Source of the DNA: Ferrovibrio sp.
Lineage (GTDB): Bacteria > Pseudomonadota > Alphaproteobacteria > Ferrovibrionales > Ferrovibrionaceae
NCBI RefSeq assembly: GCF_029255545.1
Contig: NZ_JANLJJ010000050.1
Location: 1 to 50,610, forward strand
Direction of reading: 5' to 3'
DNA: 50,610 nucleotides
Part shown: positions 35,229 to 44,158 of the stretch, piece by piece
How the letters are laid out: each line of letters starts with the position of its first letter
How positions within the stretch are numbered: position 1 is the first letter of the stretch
Notes under the pieces: generated by a model
Database searches by the model: none
Told to the model about the DNA's origin: nothing
Seen by the model: only the letters and a program-made list of their open reading frames with translations
Translations under genes and position numbers: made by a program

Positions 35229-36389
35229 CTATTTGGCGTCCAGGTCGGCCAGCATCTTGCGCAGCTGCTTGGTCGCCGGGGTGACAATGGCGACAAAGTA
35301 GGATTCCCTTAAGCGCCGCTGGGCCGGGGCGCCGACGATATAGCCCGAGGCGCCGGCATGCAGCATGGCGGCCTGGGCCGCCTTCAGCGACCACTCGCCG
35401 GCGGCCAGCCGGGCCTCGATCACCGCCCGCCAGTAGGCCGGATCGGTCTCGAACGGCGTGACGGCCAGGTCATGCACGGTCGCCCGCATGGCGGCCAGGG
35501 CATCCTCGAACATGGCCGGCTGCTCGGGCAGGTATCTGTTGATATGGCCCAGGCCCTTTTCGGTGCCGCGCATGAGGTTGATGCAGCCCTGGATCAGGCC
35601 AAAGGCCATGCCGGCCTGCAGCAGGATGAAGCCGGCGCGGATGCGCTTGATGAAACCGTCCACCGGCTCGGCCAGCACCATGCTGTCGGGGATGAAGGCC
35701 TTGCGGAAATTCACCGCCATGGTGCGGGTGCCTTCCAGCGCCAGGAAATGCGTCGACTGGCGCAGCACGATATCCTCGCGGCTGCAGTCGATCACCGCCA
35801 TCACGCGATGCTGCGGCGCATCGGCCAGTTCGAACACGGCGCCGAACAGATGGTCGTCGCCCAGGTTGGACACCCAGGGCAGGCCGCCCGAGACCTCGTA
35901 GCCGCCCTTCACGCGGCGGCCCCTCAGTTTCAGGTTCTCGATGCCGAAAAAGCTTTTCATCGGGTTCGACAACCCGGTGCCGCCAAGCAGCTGGCCCTGC
36001 GCCACCTTGCCCAGCAGGGCCTCGCGCGGCGCGGCATTCTGGCTTTGCGCCAGATACCAGCCCAGCGCATCCTGGCACCAGATGCAGAAGGCGGTGGACA
36101 GGCAATGCTCGCCAGCCAGGGTCATCGCCTCGATGGCGGTGACCAGGTCGGGCTTGGCGCCGACATGCGCGGCGAAAGCGCCAGCCTGGCCAAAGCTGCG
36201 CATCGCCACTTCGGGATAGATGCCTTCATGGTCGATCTTGTGCACCTGCGGCGCCAGATCGGCGGCGATGATCGGCCGCAGGCGGGCGAACAGATCGTCG
36301 CGGCCCATGGGAAGAGCGGCGGGAGCCATGCCCGCCGCCGTGTGGGGCAGCGGTTCCGACAGGGGGGCGGAAGCGAGGGCGGCGGACAT
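35229..36389 (-). CDS. Acyl-CoA dehydrogenase-family flavoprotein
   Basis: A 386-residue protein with the acyl-CoA dehydrogenase fold: an N-terminal helical domain, the middle beta-domain around LLGGTGLSNPMKSFFGIENLKLRGRRVKGG, and a C-terminal helical domain. No obvious catalytic Glu motif is recognised, and the family also includes flavin-dependent monooxygenases such as DszC/SfnB. AAGGAG lies 6 nt before the ATG. It lies 58 nt downstream of the OsmC gene and the ABC importer; use of a sulfur- or nitrogen-containing organic compound is an inference from that company. Confidence 0.82.
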   Translation of the reverse strand: MSAALASAPLSEPLPHTAAGMAPAALPMGRDDLFARLRPIIAADLAPQVHKIDHEGIYPEVAMRSFGQAGAFAAHVGAKPDLVTAIEAMTLAGEHCLSTAFCIWCQDALGWYLAQSQNAAPREALLGKVAQGQLLGGTGLSNPMKSFFGIENLKLRGRRVKGGYEVSGGLPWVSNLGDDHLFGAVFELADAPQHRVMAVIDCSREDIVLRQSTHFLALEGTRTMAVNFRKAFIPDSMVLAEPVDGFIKRIRAGFILLQAGMAFGLIQGCINLMRGTEKGLGHINRYLPEQPAMFEDALAAMRATVHDLAVTPFETDPAYWRAVIEARLAAGEWSLKAAQAAMLHAGASGYIVGAPAQRRLRESYFVAIVTPATKQLRKMLADLDAK

Positions 36390-36447
36390 GGTGGTCTCCT
36401 TAAGCTGCGACGATCATCTCAAACGCGACAGACGAGGCGGCCGGGCC

Positions 36448-36993
36448 TCAGCCCAGCACGACATCCACGCCGACCGGCTTCATGAAGGTGTTTGCCACCG
36501 GCGACCATTTCTTCACATGCTGGACCAGCGCATCGAGTTCGGCCTTGGGCGCGTCGGCGTCGAGATCGACCTTGATGCGCACGGCATCGAAGCCGACCGG
36601 CTTGGGCGAGGTGTCGCCGGTGCCCCAGACGGCGGTGATGTTGATATCCGCCTCCAGCTCAAGCTCAAGCTTGCGGATGGTGATGTTGCGCGCCACGGCA
36701 TTGGCATGGATGCCAACGGCGATGCAGGAGCCGAGCGCCGCCAGCGAGGCTTCGGAGGGATTCGGCGCGGTGTCATCACCGAGCAGGCCCGGCGGCTCGT
36801 CGACGATATAGGGCGGCAGGTTGCGGATGTAGTTGAGATGCCGGAAGCGGCCTTCGGCCACGGTCTTGCATTTCAGCGTCTTGATCGCCTTCGGGTTTTC
36901 CTTGCCCTTGGCGATCAGGTCGAGCAGACCGTCCTTGTCGATCGGGGCGAGACAACCGGTGATGGCGGTAGCGGGTACGGGATTGGCGCTCAT
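36448..36993 (-). CDS. OsmC-family protein
   Basis: A 181-residue OsmC/Ohr-fold protein. The conserved core includes NPSEASLAALGSCIAVGIHANAVARNITIRKLELELEADIN, with one redox Cys in LGSC; a second Cys expected earlier in Ohr-type enzymes is at a non-standard place (CKTVAEG about residue 43). AAAGGAG is 7 nt before the ATG. The family reduces organic peroxides or binds small molecules. It is placed between the ABC importer and the flavoprotein on the same strand. Confidence 0.87.
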   Translation of the reverse strand: MSANPVPATAITGCLAPIDKDGLLDLIAKGKENPKAIKTLKCKTVAEGRFRHLNYIRNLPPYIVDEPPGLLGDDTAPNPSEASLAALGSCIAVGIHANAVARNITIRKLELELEADINITAVWGTGDTSPKPVGFDAVRIKVDLDADAPKAELDALVQHVKKWSPVANTFMKPVGVDVVLG

Positions 36994-37035
36994 TATCAGA
37001 CTCCTTTCAGATGTTTTGGTCTCTTGGCGCGTCGT

Positions 37036-37875
37036 TCATCCTTCCCTGCTCCAGCCGTAACGCTTGATCAGGGTCAGACAGATCCAGTCGAGCAGGAAGC
37101 CGACGATGCCGATCACCACCACGATGGCGGCGAGGCGGTCGTATTCCAGGGTGTCGCGGGCATCGTTGATGGCGTAGCCGAGCCCGCTGGTGACACCGAG
37201 ATATTCCGCCGGCACCAGCACCACCCAGGCGGTGCCAAGCGCCAGCCTGATGCCGGTGAGCACGTCCTGCGCCGCGGCCGGCAGGATGATCTGCAGCAGC
37301 ATCTGCCAGGAACGCGCGCCGAGATTGCGCGCCACCTTGAACCAGGCGGGATCGATCTTGCGGATGCCGTTGGCGGTGGCAAACGTGATCGGCCAGACGG
37401 CGGCGGCGAAGATCAGGAAGACAATGGCGCCTTCCCAGCTTGAAAAGCTAAGCACCGCGATCGGCATCCACGACAGCGGGCTGATCATGCGCAGGAACTG
37501 GAAGGGCAGATGGGTCAGGTTGCGCAGCGCCGCAATGCGGCCGATGGCGATGCCGACCGGCACGCCGATGGCAATCGCCCAGGCCAGGCCACCCAGGATG
37601 CGCAGCAGGCTGGGCTGCATGATCGACCACAGGCTGCCGCCAGAGATCAGCTTCCACAGGCTTTTAAAGGCTGGCCCCGGCGCGAAGCCGGCGAAATTCG
37701 CCGTCGCCGGATTGCTGGCGATCACCCAGCCGCCCAGCCACCACAGGCCAAGCAGCAGGCCGACGCCCAGCGTCGCATTGCCGAGCGGGATCAGCCGGGG
37801 CAGCAGATGCGTGTGCAGGGCCGGCCGCAGCCGTGGCCGGCTTTTGGCCGCAGGCATGTCGAGCACCAGGCTCAC
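37036..37875 (-). CDS. ABC transporter permease (nitrate/sulfonate/taurine type)
   Basis: A 279-residue inner-membrane permease with about six helices and the cytoplasmic EAA-like loop (KVARNLGARSWQMLLQIILPAAAQDVLTGIRLALG) of the SsuC/TauC/NrtB family. The start overlaps the stop of the binding-protein gene by 4 nt. It forms an importer with the ATPase (39097-39984) and the binding protein. Substrate not determinable. Confidence 0.92.
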   Translation of the reverse strand: MSLVLDMPAAKSRPRLRPALHTHLLPRLIPLGNATLGVGLLLGLWWLGGWVIASNPATANFAGFAPGPAFKSLWKLISGGSLWSIMQPSLLRILGGLAWAIAIGVPVGIAIGRIAALRNLTHLPFQFLRMISPLSWMPIAVLSFSSWEGAIVFLIFAAAVWPITFATANGIRKIDPAWFKVARNLGARSWQMLLQIILPAAAQDVLTGIRLALGTAWVVLVPAEYLGVTSGLGYAINDARDTLEYDRLAAIVVVIGIVGFLLDWICLTLIKRYGWSREG

Positions 37876-39113
37876 AGCGCAATCACCTCTTCGCGGCTGA
37901 ACGGATCGGCGCCGGTTGGCACGGTCGGGTCCTTGCGCCAGTCGGGGAATTTGGCCAGCGCCGTGCGGATGAAGCGGTCGTCGACCAGATCCTTGGCGAC
38001 GAAATCCGGATCGAGGCCCTTCAGGAAAGTGGTGTCGCCCGAGACCACGGTCTCGTTCATCGCCTTGACGATCAGTTTCGTGGCCGAGGCATAAGGGAAG
38101 CCGTTGAAGTCGATGCGGCCGTTCTTCCAGTCGGGATGCTTGATCGCCGGCGGCGTGGCATAGGTGCCGGTGTCATAGAGCGTCATGGCGCGCTCGACCA
38201 CATCCTGCGGCACCGGCAGGTATTCCATGCCGTCGCGCGACAGCAGCCTGGCGACTTCCTTTTTGTTGGCGCTGGCATAGACCTGCGCCTTCACCACCGC
38301 ATTGACCACCTTCTGGGTCCACTCGGCGCGTTCCCTGGTGTCGGCCTCGTGCATGCAGACCACGCAGCAGGGATGGTTCTTCCACATGTCGCCGGTGAAG
38401 CGCAGCATCCTGGCGCCGGCCTTCAGCTCGCCCAGCGCATTGAACGGCTCGGCCACGATATAGGCGTCGATCTTCTTGGCCGCCAGGGCCGGCGGCATGT
38501 CGGGCGGCGCCATGACCTGCAGGTTGCACTCATCGGCGGCAACCGTTTCGCCCTGGCTCTTGATCACGGCCTTCACGCCATTGGCGCGCATCGCCATCTG
38601 CAGCACGATGTTGTGCATGGAATACCAGTAGGGCACGGCAATCTGCTTGCCCTTCAGGTCGGCGAAGGTATTGATGCCGGAATCCTTGCCGACCACGATG
38701 GCCGAGCCGTTGGTATGCGCCCAGGCCATGATCTTGACCGGAAACTTGTTGTTGTAGCGCATCCAGACCGGGATCGGCTTGAGCAGGTGTACCAGGTTGA
38801 ATTTCTGCGCCGCGAAGCTTTCCACCAGTGACGACCAGGAGCGGATCAGGGTCGGTTTCTCGGCGACCAGGCCTTCTTCCTTGAAGAAGCCCATGCCATG
38901 GGCGACCAGCAAGGCGGTGGCATCGGTGATCGGCAGATAGCCGATGCGCACCACGTCATCCTTCGGCTGCGCAAAGGACAGGCCGGGCTTCAGCGCGCCC
39001 ATCATGGCGAGGCCGCCGGCAGCCATCAGGTCGAGATAACCACGCCGGGTGAGGCCGCCCGTGGAGACAGCGCCATGGTCGATCAGGTTGCCGTTGTCAC
39101 ACTGCTCGCACAT
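37872..39113 (-). CDS. ABC transporter substrate-binding protein (NrtA/SsuA-like), Tat signal
   Basis: A 413-residue NMT1/NrtA-like periplasmic binding protein. A Tat-type signal (GGLTRRGYLDLMAAGGLAMMGAL) begins about residue 19 and is preceded by an unusual Cys-containing leader, MCEQCDNGNLIDHG. The mature part starts near VVRIGYLPITDATALLVAHGMGFF. Its length and signature fit nitrate, bicarbonate, cyanate or sulfonate binders. Its start lies inside the end of the ATPase gene (17-nt overlap). Tat export hints that folding or a cofactor is completed in the cytoplasm. Confidence 0.9.
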   Translation of the reverse strand: MCEQCDNGNLIDHGAVSTGGLTRRGYLDLMAAGGLAMMGALKPGLSFAQPKDDVVRIGYLPITDATALLVAHGMGFFKEEGLVAEKPTLIRSWSSLVESFAAQKFNLVHLLKPIPVWMRYNNKFPVKIMAWAHTNGSAIVVGKDSGINTFADLKGKQIAVPYWYSMHNIVLQMAMRANGVKAVIKSQGETVAADECNLQVMAPPDMPPALAAKKIDAYIVAEPFNALGELKAGARMLRFTGDMWKNHPCCVVCMHEADTRERAEWTQKVVNAVVKAQVYASANKKEVARLLSRDGMEYLPVPQDVVERAMTLYDTGTYATPPAIKHPDWKNGRIDFNGFPYASATKLIVKAMNETVVSGDTTFLKGLDPDFVAKDLVDDRFIRTALAKFPDWRKDPTVPTGADPFSREEVIAL

Positions 39114-39984
39114 AGCTCACCTCTTTGCGGGTCGTCTGGGGGATATCGGTATCGTTTTCGCCGCGCGGCAGGTGTTCGCCGGTGCAGCCTTCGAAGAGTT
39201 TCAGCAGGCGGTCGCGCTCGGCCAGCACGGCCGCATCGCCGCGCTGGCGCTCTTCGGCAAGGTCGATGCGGGTGGCGGTGGCGATGCGGCCCGGATTGGC
39301 GTTCATGATCAATGCGCAATCGGCCATCAGCACGGCTTCGTCGATATCGTGGGTCACCAGCACCAGGGTGATCTGGCGTTCGCGGCAGATGCGGCGCACG
39401 TCGCGCTGCAGGGAAGCGCGGGTGAAGGCATCGAGCGCCGAGAAGGGTTCATCCAGCAGCAGCACATCGGGCTGCGTGGCCAGGGAGCGCGCCAGCGCGA
39501 CGCGCTGCTGCTGACCGCCGGACAGCTGCAATGCAGGCGTGTCGTAATGCTCGCCCAGCTGCACCAGATTGAGCAGCTCCTGCACGGCGGCGCGGCGCTC
39601 GGCCGGTTTCACGCCGGCGAATTTCAGGCCAAGGGCGGCATTCTCGCCGACGCTCATCCATGGATAGAGCGAGGGCGACTGGAACATCATGTTCCATTTC
39701 GGCGACGGCCCGCGCACGATCTCGCCGTCGATCAGAACCTGGCCCTCGGCCGGCTTCAGCAGCCCGGCGATGATATGCAGCAGGGTGGACTTGCCGCAGC
39801 CCGAGCGGCCGATCAGCGCCACCGCCTCGCAGGGCTGGATCTCGGCATCGATGCCGCGCAAGGCGGGCTGGCCCCGGCGATACTGGTGGCCGATACCCTG
39901 GATCTGGATATGGGCGCCGGGCTTATACATCGGTGCCGGCTCCGCGGGCGGCGGCAGGAAGGACGGACGAGCGAGTACAGCCAT
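39097..39984 (-). CDS. ABC transporter ATP-binding protein (SsuB/NrtD type)
   Basis: About 295 residues. Walker A is LIGRSGCGKSTLLHIIAG, the Q-loop WNMMFQSPSLYPWM, the signature LQLSGGQQQRVALARSLA, and Walker B DVLLLDEPFSALD followed by the switch His in VLVTHDIDEAVLMADC. The start is uncertain between 39984 and 39930, both with acceptable ribosome sites. First gene of the importer operon, divergent from a TetR regulator across a 350-bp AT-rich region. Confidence 0.92.
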   Translation of the reverse strand: MAVLARPSFLPPPAEPAPMYKPGAHIQIQGIGHQYRRGQPALRGIDAEIQPCEAVALIGRSGCGKSTLLHIIAGLLKPAEGQVLIDGEIVRGPSPKWNMMFQSPSLYPWMSVGENAALGLKFAGVKPAERRAAVQELLNLVQLGEHYDTPALQLSGGQQQRVALARSLATQPDVLLLDEPFSALDAFTRASLQRDVRRICRERQITLVLVTHDIDEAVLMADCALIMNANPGRIATATRIDLAEERQRGDAAVLAERDRLLKLFEGCTGEHLPRGENDTDIPQTTRKEVSYVRAV

Positions 39985-40106
39985 GCGACGAGGACCCCCA
40001 TAAACACGCTTTATAGTGTGAATATGATAAGTATGCGTCATTTGAACTGTTAATCCAATAGAACAACATTCTTGATTGTCCTTTCTGGATCACCCGTCAC
40101 AAGAAT

Positions 40107-40121
40107 GATCGGTCTATCTAG
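40107..40121. promoter_or_regulatory. Candidate TetR operator, ABC side
   Basis: GATCGGTCTATCTAG is the reverse complement of the site at 40296-40310 at 14 of 15 positions. It lies 123 nt upstream of the ATPase start. Because the two copies face each other between divergent genes, both are probably bound by the adjacent TetR regulator. Confidence 0.6.
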
Positions 40122-40295
40122 AGCAAGCTTGATGCCAAGTCATATTTTCCAATGGCTTATGGGATTTTGGAGCAGCCTGGGCGCCGAGTCTGATTGCAAA
40201 GCAAGCAGTCGCCCCGGGCAGAGGGCGGAATCTTGGGCAATTCCACAGTGACGACCGCGTGTATACGGTGGAATAAAGTCGCCCTATAAATCCAG

Positions 40296-40310
40296 CTAGA
40301 CAGACCGATC
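40296..40310. promoter_or_regulatory. Candidate TetR operator, tetR side
   Basis: CTAGACAGACCGATC lies 25-39 nt before the tetR start. Continuing into ACCGATCCGT it is itself nearly palindromic (one mismatch), as TetR operators usually are. The site at 40107 is its inverted near-copy. Confidence 0.6.
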
Positions 40311-40334
40311 CGTTCAGAGTCTTCTCAGGCCATC

Positions 40335-40964
40335 ATGCAGCCCCAGCCGACCACCGCCGCCCCTGCGACCACCCCTGCCGCCGACACCGACGGCAATGCC
40401 CAGCCGACCGAGCGGCTGCTGAGCACCGCCAAGCTGCTGTTCTGCCGCGATGGCATCCATGCCACCGGCATCGACCGCATCATCGCGGAATCCGGCGTAG
40501 CGCGCATGACGCTGTATAACCGCTTCGGCTCGAAAGAAGGCCTGCTCTATGCCGTGCTGGAGCGCGAGGGCGAGGAATGGCGCGACTGGTTCTTCTCCGC
40601 CGTGGAAGCCGCCGGCGGCACGCCGGCGCAAAAACTGAAAGCCGTGTTCCCGGTTTTGCGCAGCTGGTTCGAGCGCGAGGATTATTTCGGCTGCGCCTTC
40701 ATCAATGCCGTGGCCGAGCATGACAAGAGCGAGACGCGGCTGCGCGGCCTGACGCTGCAGCACAAGGGCGCGGTGCTGGCGTTTTTCGGCCGCCTGGCGC
40801 GCGAGGCCGGCATCGCCGCGCCCGAGGCGCTGGCGCACCAGATCGGCCTGCTGATGGATGGCGCCATCGTCGCCGCCATGGTGACGCAGCAGCCGGCGAT
40901 GGCCGATCACGCCGCCGCAGCCGCCAGCGCGATCCTCGACGCGGCTTTGCCAGCCGCGGCTTAG
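40335..40964 (+). CDS. TetR/AcrR-family regulator
   Basis: A 209-residue protein with a 24-residue Pro/Ala/Thr-rich tail, then the HTH ([46 protein letters not shown]). The C-terminal ligand domain contains [19 protein letters not shown], common in one TetR subgroup. Its stop overlaps the stop of convergent hisA by 4 nt. Divergent from the ABC importer with paired operator-like sites, so it probably controls the importer operon and itself. Confidence 0.9.
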   Translation: MQPQPTTAAPATTPAADTDGNAQPTERLLSTAKLLFCRDGIHATGIDRIIAESGVARMTLYNRFGSKEGLLYAVLEREGEEWRDWFFSAVEAAGGTPAQKLKAVFPVLRSWFEREDYFGCAFINAVAEHDKSETRLRGLTLQHKGAVLAFFGRLAREAGIAAPEALAHQIGLLMDGAIVAAMVTQQPAMADHAAAAASAILDAALPAAA

Positions 40965-41698
40965 GCGGCTTCCTTCAGGACGGCGGCCGGATCGATGCGG
41001 CCGTCATAAAGCGCGCGGCCCAGAATGGCGCCGTCGATTGCCGCGCCGTTGGCAGCTTCTTTCTTGAGCGCGATCACATCCTCGATGCCGGCCAGGCCAC
41101 CCGAGGCGATCACCGGGATCGGCACGGCGCGCGCCATCGCCGCGGTGGCGGCGACATTCACGCCTTTCAGCAGGCCGTCGCGGTCGATATCGGTATAGAC
41201 GATGGCGGCCACGCCGGCATCGACGAATTTCCTCGCCAGGTCGATGGCATCCAGGTCGCTGGCCTCGGCCCAGCCTTCCACCGCGACGCGGCCCGAACGC
41301 GCATCGATGCCAACCACGACGCGGCCGGGCCAACGTCGCGCCGCCGCCTTCACCAGATCTGGATTGCGCACGGCAACCGTGCCGAGGATCACGCGGGTGA
41401 TACCGGCATTAAGCCAGCGTTCGATCGTGGCCTCATCGCGGATGCCGCCGCCGAGCTGGATCGGCAGGGTGACGGCCTTGCGGATCGCCTGCACGGCTTC
41501 CGCATTGGCCGGCTTGCCGGCGAAGGCGCCATCGAGATCGACCAGATGCAGATACTGGAACCCGGCATCCTGCCACTGTTTCGCCTGCGCCGCCGGATCA
41601 TGGTTGAACACGGTGACGCGATCCATGTCGCCCTGCTGCAGGCGCACGCATTCGCCGTTCTTCAGGTCGATGGCGGGATAGAGATTGAGCGCACTCAT
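40961..41698 (-). CDS. hisA: Phosphoribosylformimino-5-aminoimidazole carboxamide ribotide isomerase
   Basis: A 245-residue half-barrel-duplicated (beta/alpha)8 enzyme for the ProFAR to PRFAR step. [19 protein letters not shown] carries the catalytic Asp; [15 protein letters not shown] carries the second. Its start overlaps the stop of the GNAT gene by 4 nt. The downstream partner hisF is displaced about 7.2 kb away by an inserted block. Confidence 0.96.
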   Translation of the reverse strand: MSALNLYPAIDLKNGECVRLQQGDMDRVTVFNHDPAAQAKQWQDAGFQYLHLVDLDGAFAGKPANAEAVQAIRKAVTLPIQLGGGIRDEATIERWLNAGITRVILGTVAVRNPDLVKAAARRWPGRVVVGIDARSGRVAVEGWAEASDLDAIDLARKFVDAGVAAIVYTDIDRDGLLKGVNVAATAAMARAVPIPVIASGGLAGIEDVIALKKEAANGAAIDGAILGRALYDGRIDPAAVLKEAA

Positions 41699-42243
41699 TC
41701 GCTGACCAGGGTTTTGGAATAGAAATAGCCGTCGACATAGGCGCCATCGACATAGGCATACCGCGGCTTGGTGCCCCAGCGTTTATAGCCCGACTGCTCA
41801 CAGAGCTGGATCGCCGCCGTCTGGCTGGCGCGGAAATCGAGGTCGATCTGCTGGAAGCCGGCTTTGCGCGCGGTATCTTCCACCACTTTCACCAGGCCGC
41901 GCGCCAAGCCATGGCCGCGCGCCCAGGGCGCGATGAAGAAGGTGGTGAGCGTGGCCGAATGTGCCTGCGCCTCGTTGTTCGGCGGCGGCCGCAGCAGCTG
42001 CGCCGAGCCGACGATGGCGCCATCCAGCCGGGCGACGAACAGATCGCGCTGCGGCATCAGCAGCACGCCACGCCAGTAGCTTTCCAGCACGCGGCGCGGC
42101 GGCACCTTGAGCCAGCCAAAGCCGTTGCCATCGATGATCGCCTTCTCGGCCGCCTCGCACAGCTCGTCAATCTCGTCATCGCCCAGCGCGAGGACCTTCT
42201 CGACCACCGCATTGGGCCTGATCTGCTGCAGTCTGGTCGCCAT
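41695..42243 (-). CDS. GNAT-family acetyltransferase within the his cluster
   Basis: A 182-residue protein with the GNAT acetyl-CoA motif [26 protein letters not shown] and the C-terminal [20 protein letters not shown]. The start is placed at 42243 because GGAGGAGGAG lies 6 nt upstream; an ATG at 42273, overlapping the hisH stop as ATGA, is the alternative. It is embedded between hisH and hisA and overlaps hisA by 4 nt, so it must be co-expressed. Such a GNAT at this place is seen in other alphaproteobacteria; acceptor unknown. Confidence 0.85.
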   Translation of the reverse strand: MATRLQQIRPNAVVEKVLALGDDEIDELCEAAEKAIIDGNGFGWLKVPPRRVLESYWRGVLLMPQRDLFVARLDGAIVGSAQLLRPPPNNEAQAHSATLTTFFIAPWARGHGLARGLVKVVEDTARKAGFQQIDLDFRASQTAAIQLCEQSGYKRWGTKPRYAYVDGAYVDGYFYSKTLVSE

Positions 42244-42269
42244 GGCGCGCTCCTCCTCCGGCTTACCGC

Positions 42270-42926
42270 TCATGGCCGCCACCGCAGGAAGTTGGCGAGC
42301 AGCCGCAGGCCGGTAGCCTGGCTTTTCTCGGGATGGAACTGCGTGCCCACCATGTTGTCGCGGCCGATCGCGGCGACCACCGGCCCGCCATAATCGGCCT
42401 CGGCCAGCACCACGGTCGGGTTATCCGGGCGCAGGTGATAGCTGTGGACGAAATAGGCGTGATCGCCTGACCTGATGCCGGCCAGCACCGGATGCTGCGG
42501 CTGCAGCAGGCGCAGCTGGTTCCAGCCCATATGCGGCACTTTCAGCGCGGCATCCCCGGAAACGACAACCGGCTTCAGCAATTCAACGGCGCCGTCGATC
42601 CAGCCCAGGCCCTTATGCTCGCCATGCTCGCGGCCGACGGTGGCCATCAGCTGCATGCCGACGCAGATGCCCAGGAAAGGCTTGCCGCCTTTGATCACCT
42701 GTTCGTTCAGCGTCTCGATCATGCCGGACAGGCTGTTCAGGCCCCGGTAGCAGTCGGCAAAGGCGCCGACGCCGGGCAGCACGATGGCATCGGCGGCGGC
42801 CACCGTTTTGGTGTCTGCCGTGACGGCCAGATCCAGCGCGATGCCGTTTTCATCGGCGGCCCGCTGGATGGCCTTGGCGGCGGAGCGCAGATTGCCCGAC
42901 CCATAATCGATCAATGCCAGCTTCAT
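42270..42926 (-). CDS. hisH: Imidazole glycerol phosphate synthase, glutamine amidotransferase subunit
   Basis: A 218-residue class I amidotransferase. The nucleophile is in [12 protein letters not shown]; the His-Glu pair is in [13 protein letters not shown]; the N-terminal [17 protein letters not shown] is the usual HisH opening. It feeds ammonia to HisF. Its ATG shares one base with the stop of the DUF2628 gene (TGATG), so the two are coupled. The longer open frame upstream overprints that gene. Confidence 0.96.
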   Translation of the reverse strand: MKLALIDYGSGNLRSAAKAIQRAADENGIALDLAVTADTKTVAAADAIVLPGVGAFADCYRGLNSLSGMIETLNEQVIKGGKPFLGICVGMQLMATVGREHGEHKGLGWIDGAVELLKPVVVSGDAALKVPHMGWNQLRLLQPQHPVLAGIRSGDHAYFVHSYHLRPDNPTVVLAEADYGGPVVAAIGRDNMVGTQFHPEKSQATGLRLLANFLRWRP

Positions 42927-43384
42927 CACACGAGCCTCGGAAATGCGTCGGTCTGCTGCGGCAGCAGGATGCGGACCGGCGATGCGGATGCGCCGGCGCC
43001 GGCCGGTGGTGCGGCCACGGCATGGCCGCGGATATAGCGTTCCTCGGCTTCCGCCGCATCCCCGGCGCGCAGCACGCCCATAAGGCGCCAGCCACGACGC
43101 TCCAGCGTCCAGCGCCGGTAATCCGCCGCCATGGCCCCGATCAGGAAACTTAAGCCCAGGGCCAGCACGCTGGCCGCGGGTTCGGCAATGTCGCCCAGTT
43201 CCAGCGCCAGGCCCCAGATGCTGCTGAGCAGCAGATAGCCGATCAGGCCAAGCCAGAGGCGATGGCGCAGCAGCCAGAGCGGCGGAAAGATCGCAGCCCA
43301 CCAGGAAAATCCGCTGGCCACGGCCACGACCTGCGGATCGCCGCCGGCTTTGCCGGGGCGCTCATGCAAGGTGAAGAAACGCAT
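42926..43384 (-). CDS. DUF2628 membrane protein
   Basis: A 152-residue protein beginning [11 protein letters not shown], with hydrophobic segments around residues 28-50 ([30 protein letters not shown]) and 68-86, and a basic [10 protein letters not shown] stretch. This matches DUF2628. It is regularly placed between hisB and hisH in alphaproteobacteria; its role is unknown. It starts 12 nt after hisB. Confidence 0.85.
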   Translation of the reverse strand: MRFFTLHERPGKAGGDPQVVAVASGFSWWAAIFPPLWLLRHRLWLGLIGYLLLSSIWGLALELGDIAEPAASVLALGLSFLIGAMAADYRRWTLERRGWRLMGVLRAGDAAEAEERYIRGHAVAAPPAGAGASASPVRILLPQQTDAFPRLV

Positions 43385-43396
43385 GATTGCCCCGCT

Positions 43397-43990
43397 TTAC
43401 AGCGTGCCTTTGGTCGACGGCACTGCATGCGGACTGCGCGGGTCGACCGTGAATGCGGCGCGCAGGGCGCGGGCGAGGCCCTTGTAGCAGGTCTCGACGA
43501 TATGGTGGTTGTTATCGCCGTACAGGTTCTCGACATGCAGGGTGATGCCGGCATTCTGCGCGAAGGCCTGGAACCATTCCTTGAACAGCTCGGTATCCAT
43601 GTCGCCCAACTTGGGCCGGGTGAAATTCACCTTCCAGATCAGATACGGACGGTTCGACACGTCGAGCGCGACGCGGGTCAGCGTTTCGTCCATCGGGATC
43701 AGCGCGTCGCCATAGCGCTGGATGCCGGCGCGCTCACCCAGGGCCTTGGCCACGGCCTGGCCGATGGCGATGCCGGTATCCTCGGTGAGGTGGTGGAAAT
43801 CGATATGGATGTCGCCCCTGGCCTGGACCTCGAGGTCGATCAGGCTGTGGCGCGAGAGCTGCTCCAGCATATGGTCGAGGAAGCCGACCCCGGTGGCAAT
43901 CTTGTAGACGCCGGTGCCATCAAGATCGAGCTTGACCGCGATCTCGGTTTCCTTGGTTTTCCGGGCAATGCTGGCCTGACGTGCGGCCAT
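43397..43990 (-). CDS. hisB: Imidazoleglycerol-phosphate dehydratase
   Basis: A 197-residue metalloenzyme (Mn2+), monofunctional. The two metal-binding repeats are visible: [16 protein letters not shown] with [15 protein letters not shown], and [32 protein letters not shown] lies 8 nt before the ATG at 43990. First gene of the cluster hisB-DUF2628-hisH-GNAT-hisA. No fused histidinol phosphatase domain. Confidence 0.95.
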   Translation of the reverse strand: MAARQASIARKTKETEIAVKLDLDGTGVYKIATGVGFLDHMLEQLSRHSLIDLEVQARGDIHIDFHHLTEDTGIAIGQAVAKALGERAGIQRYGDALIPMDETLTRVALDVSNRPYLIWKVNFTRPKLGDMDTELFKEWFQAFAQNAGITLHVENLYGDNNHHIVETCYKGLARALRAAFTVDPRSPHAVPSTKGTL

Positions 43991-44158
43991 GGGGCACTCT
44001 CCTTGCACTGATACGGCAACTGCGGCAACGCGGGCCTGCCGGGCGGATCAGGCCCGGAAACGGGCCAGGATGCGCGGACGGGCGCGGTATAGCAGGAACC
44101 GGCCGATCAGGCTAGGCGGCTTTGCCCCGGACAGGGCCTGTCCATCCGTCCGATCCGG

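Larger units (their letters stand above)
39985..40334. promoter_or_regulatory. 350-bp divergent regulatory region between ABC operon and tetR
   Basis: AT-rich compared with the surrounding genes and without a credible ORF. It contains a pair of near-identical inverted sites (40107-40121 and 40296-40310) and a further inverted repeat, ATTCCAC (40240-40246) / GTGGAAT (40268-40274). It should carry the promoters of both transcripts, but I could not place them convincingly. Confidence 0.6.
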
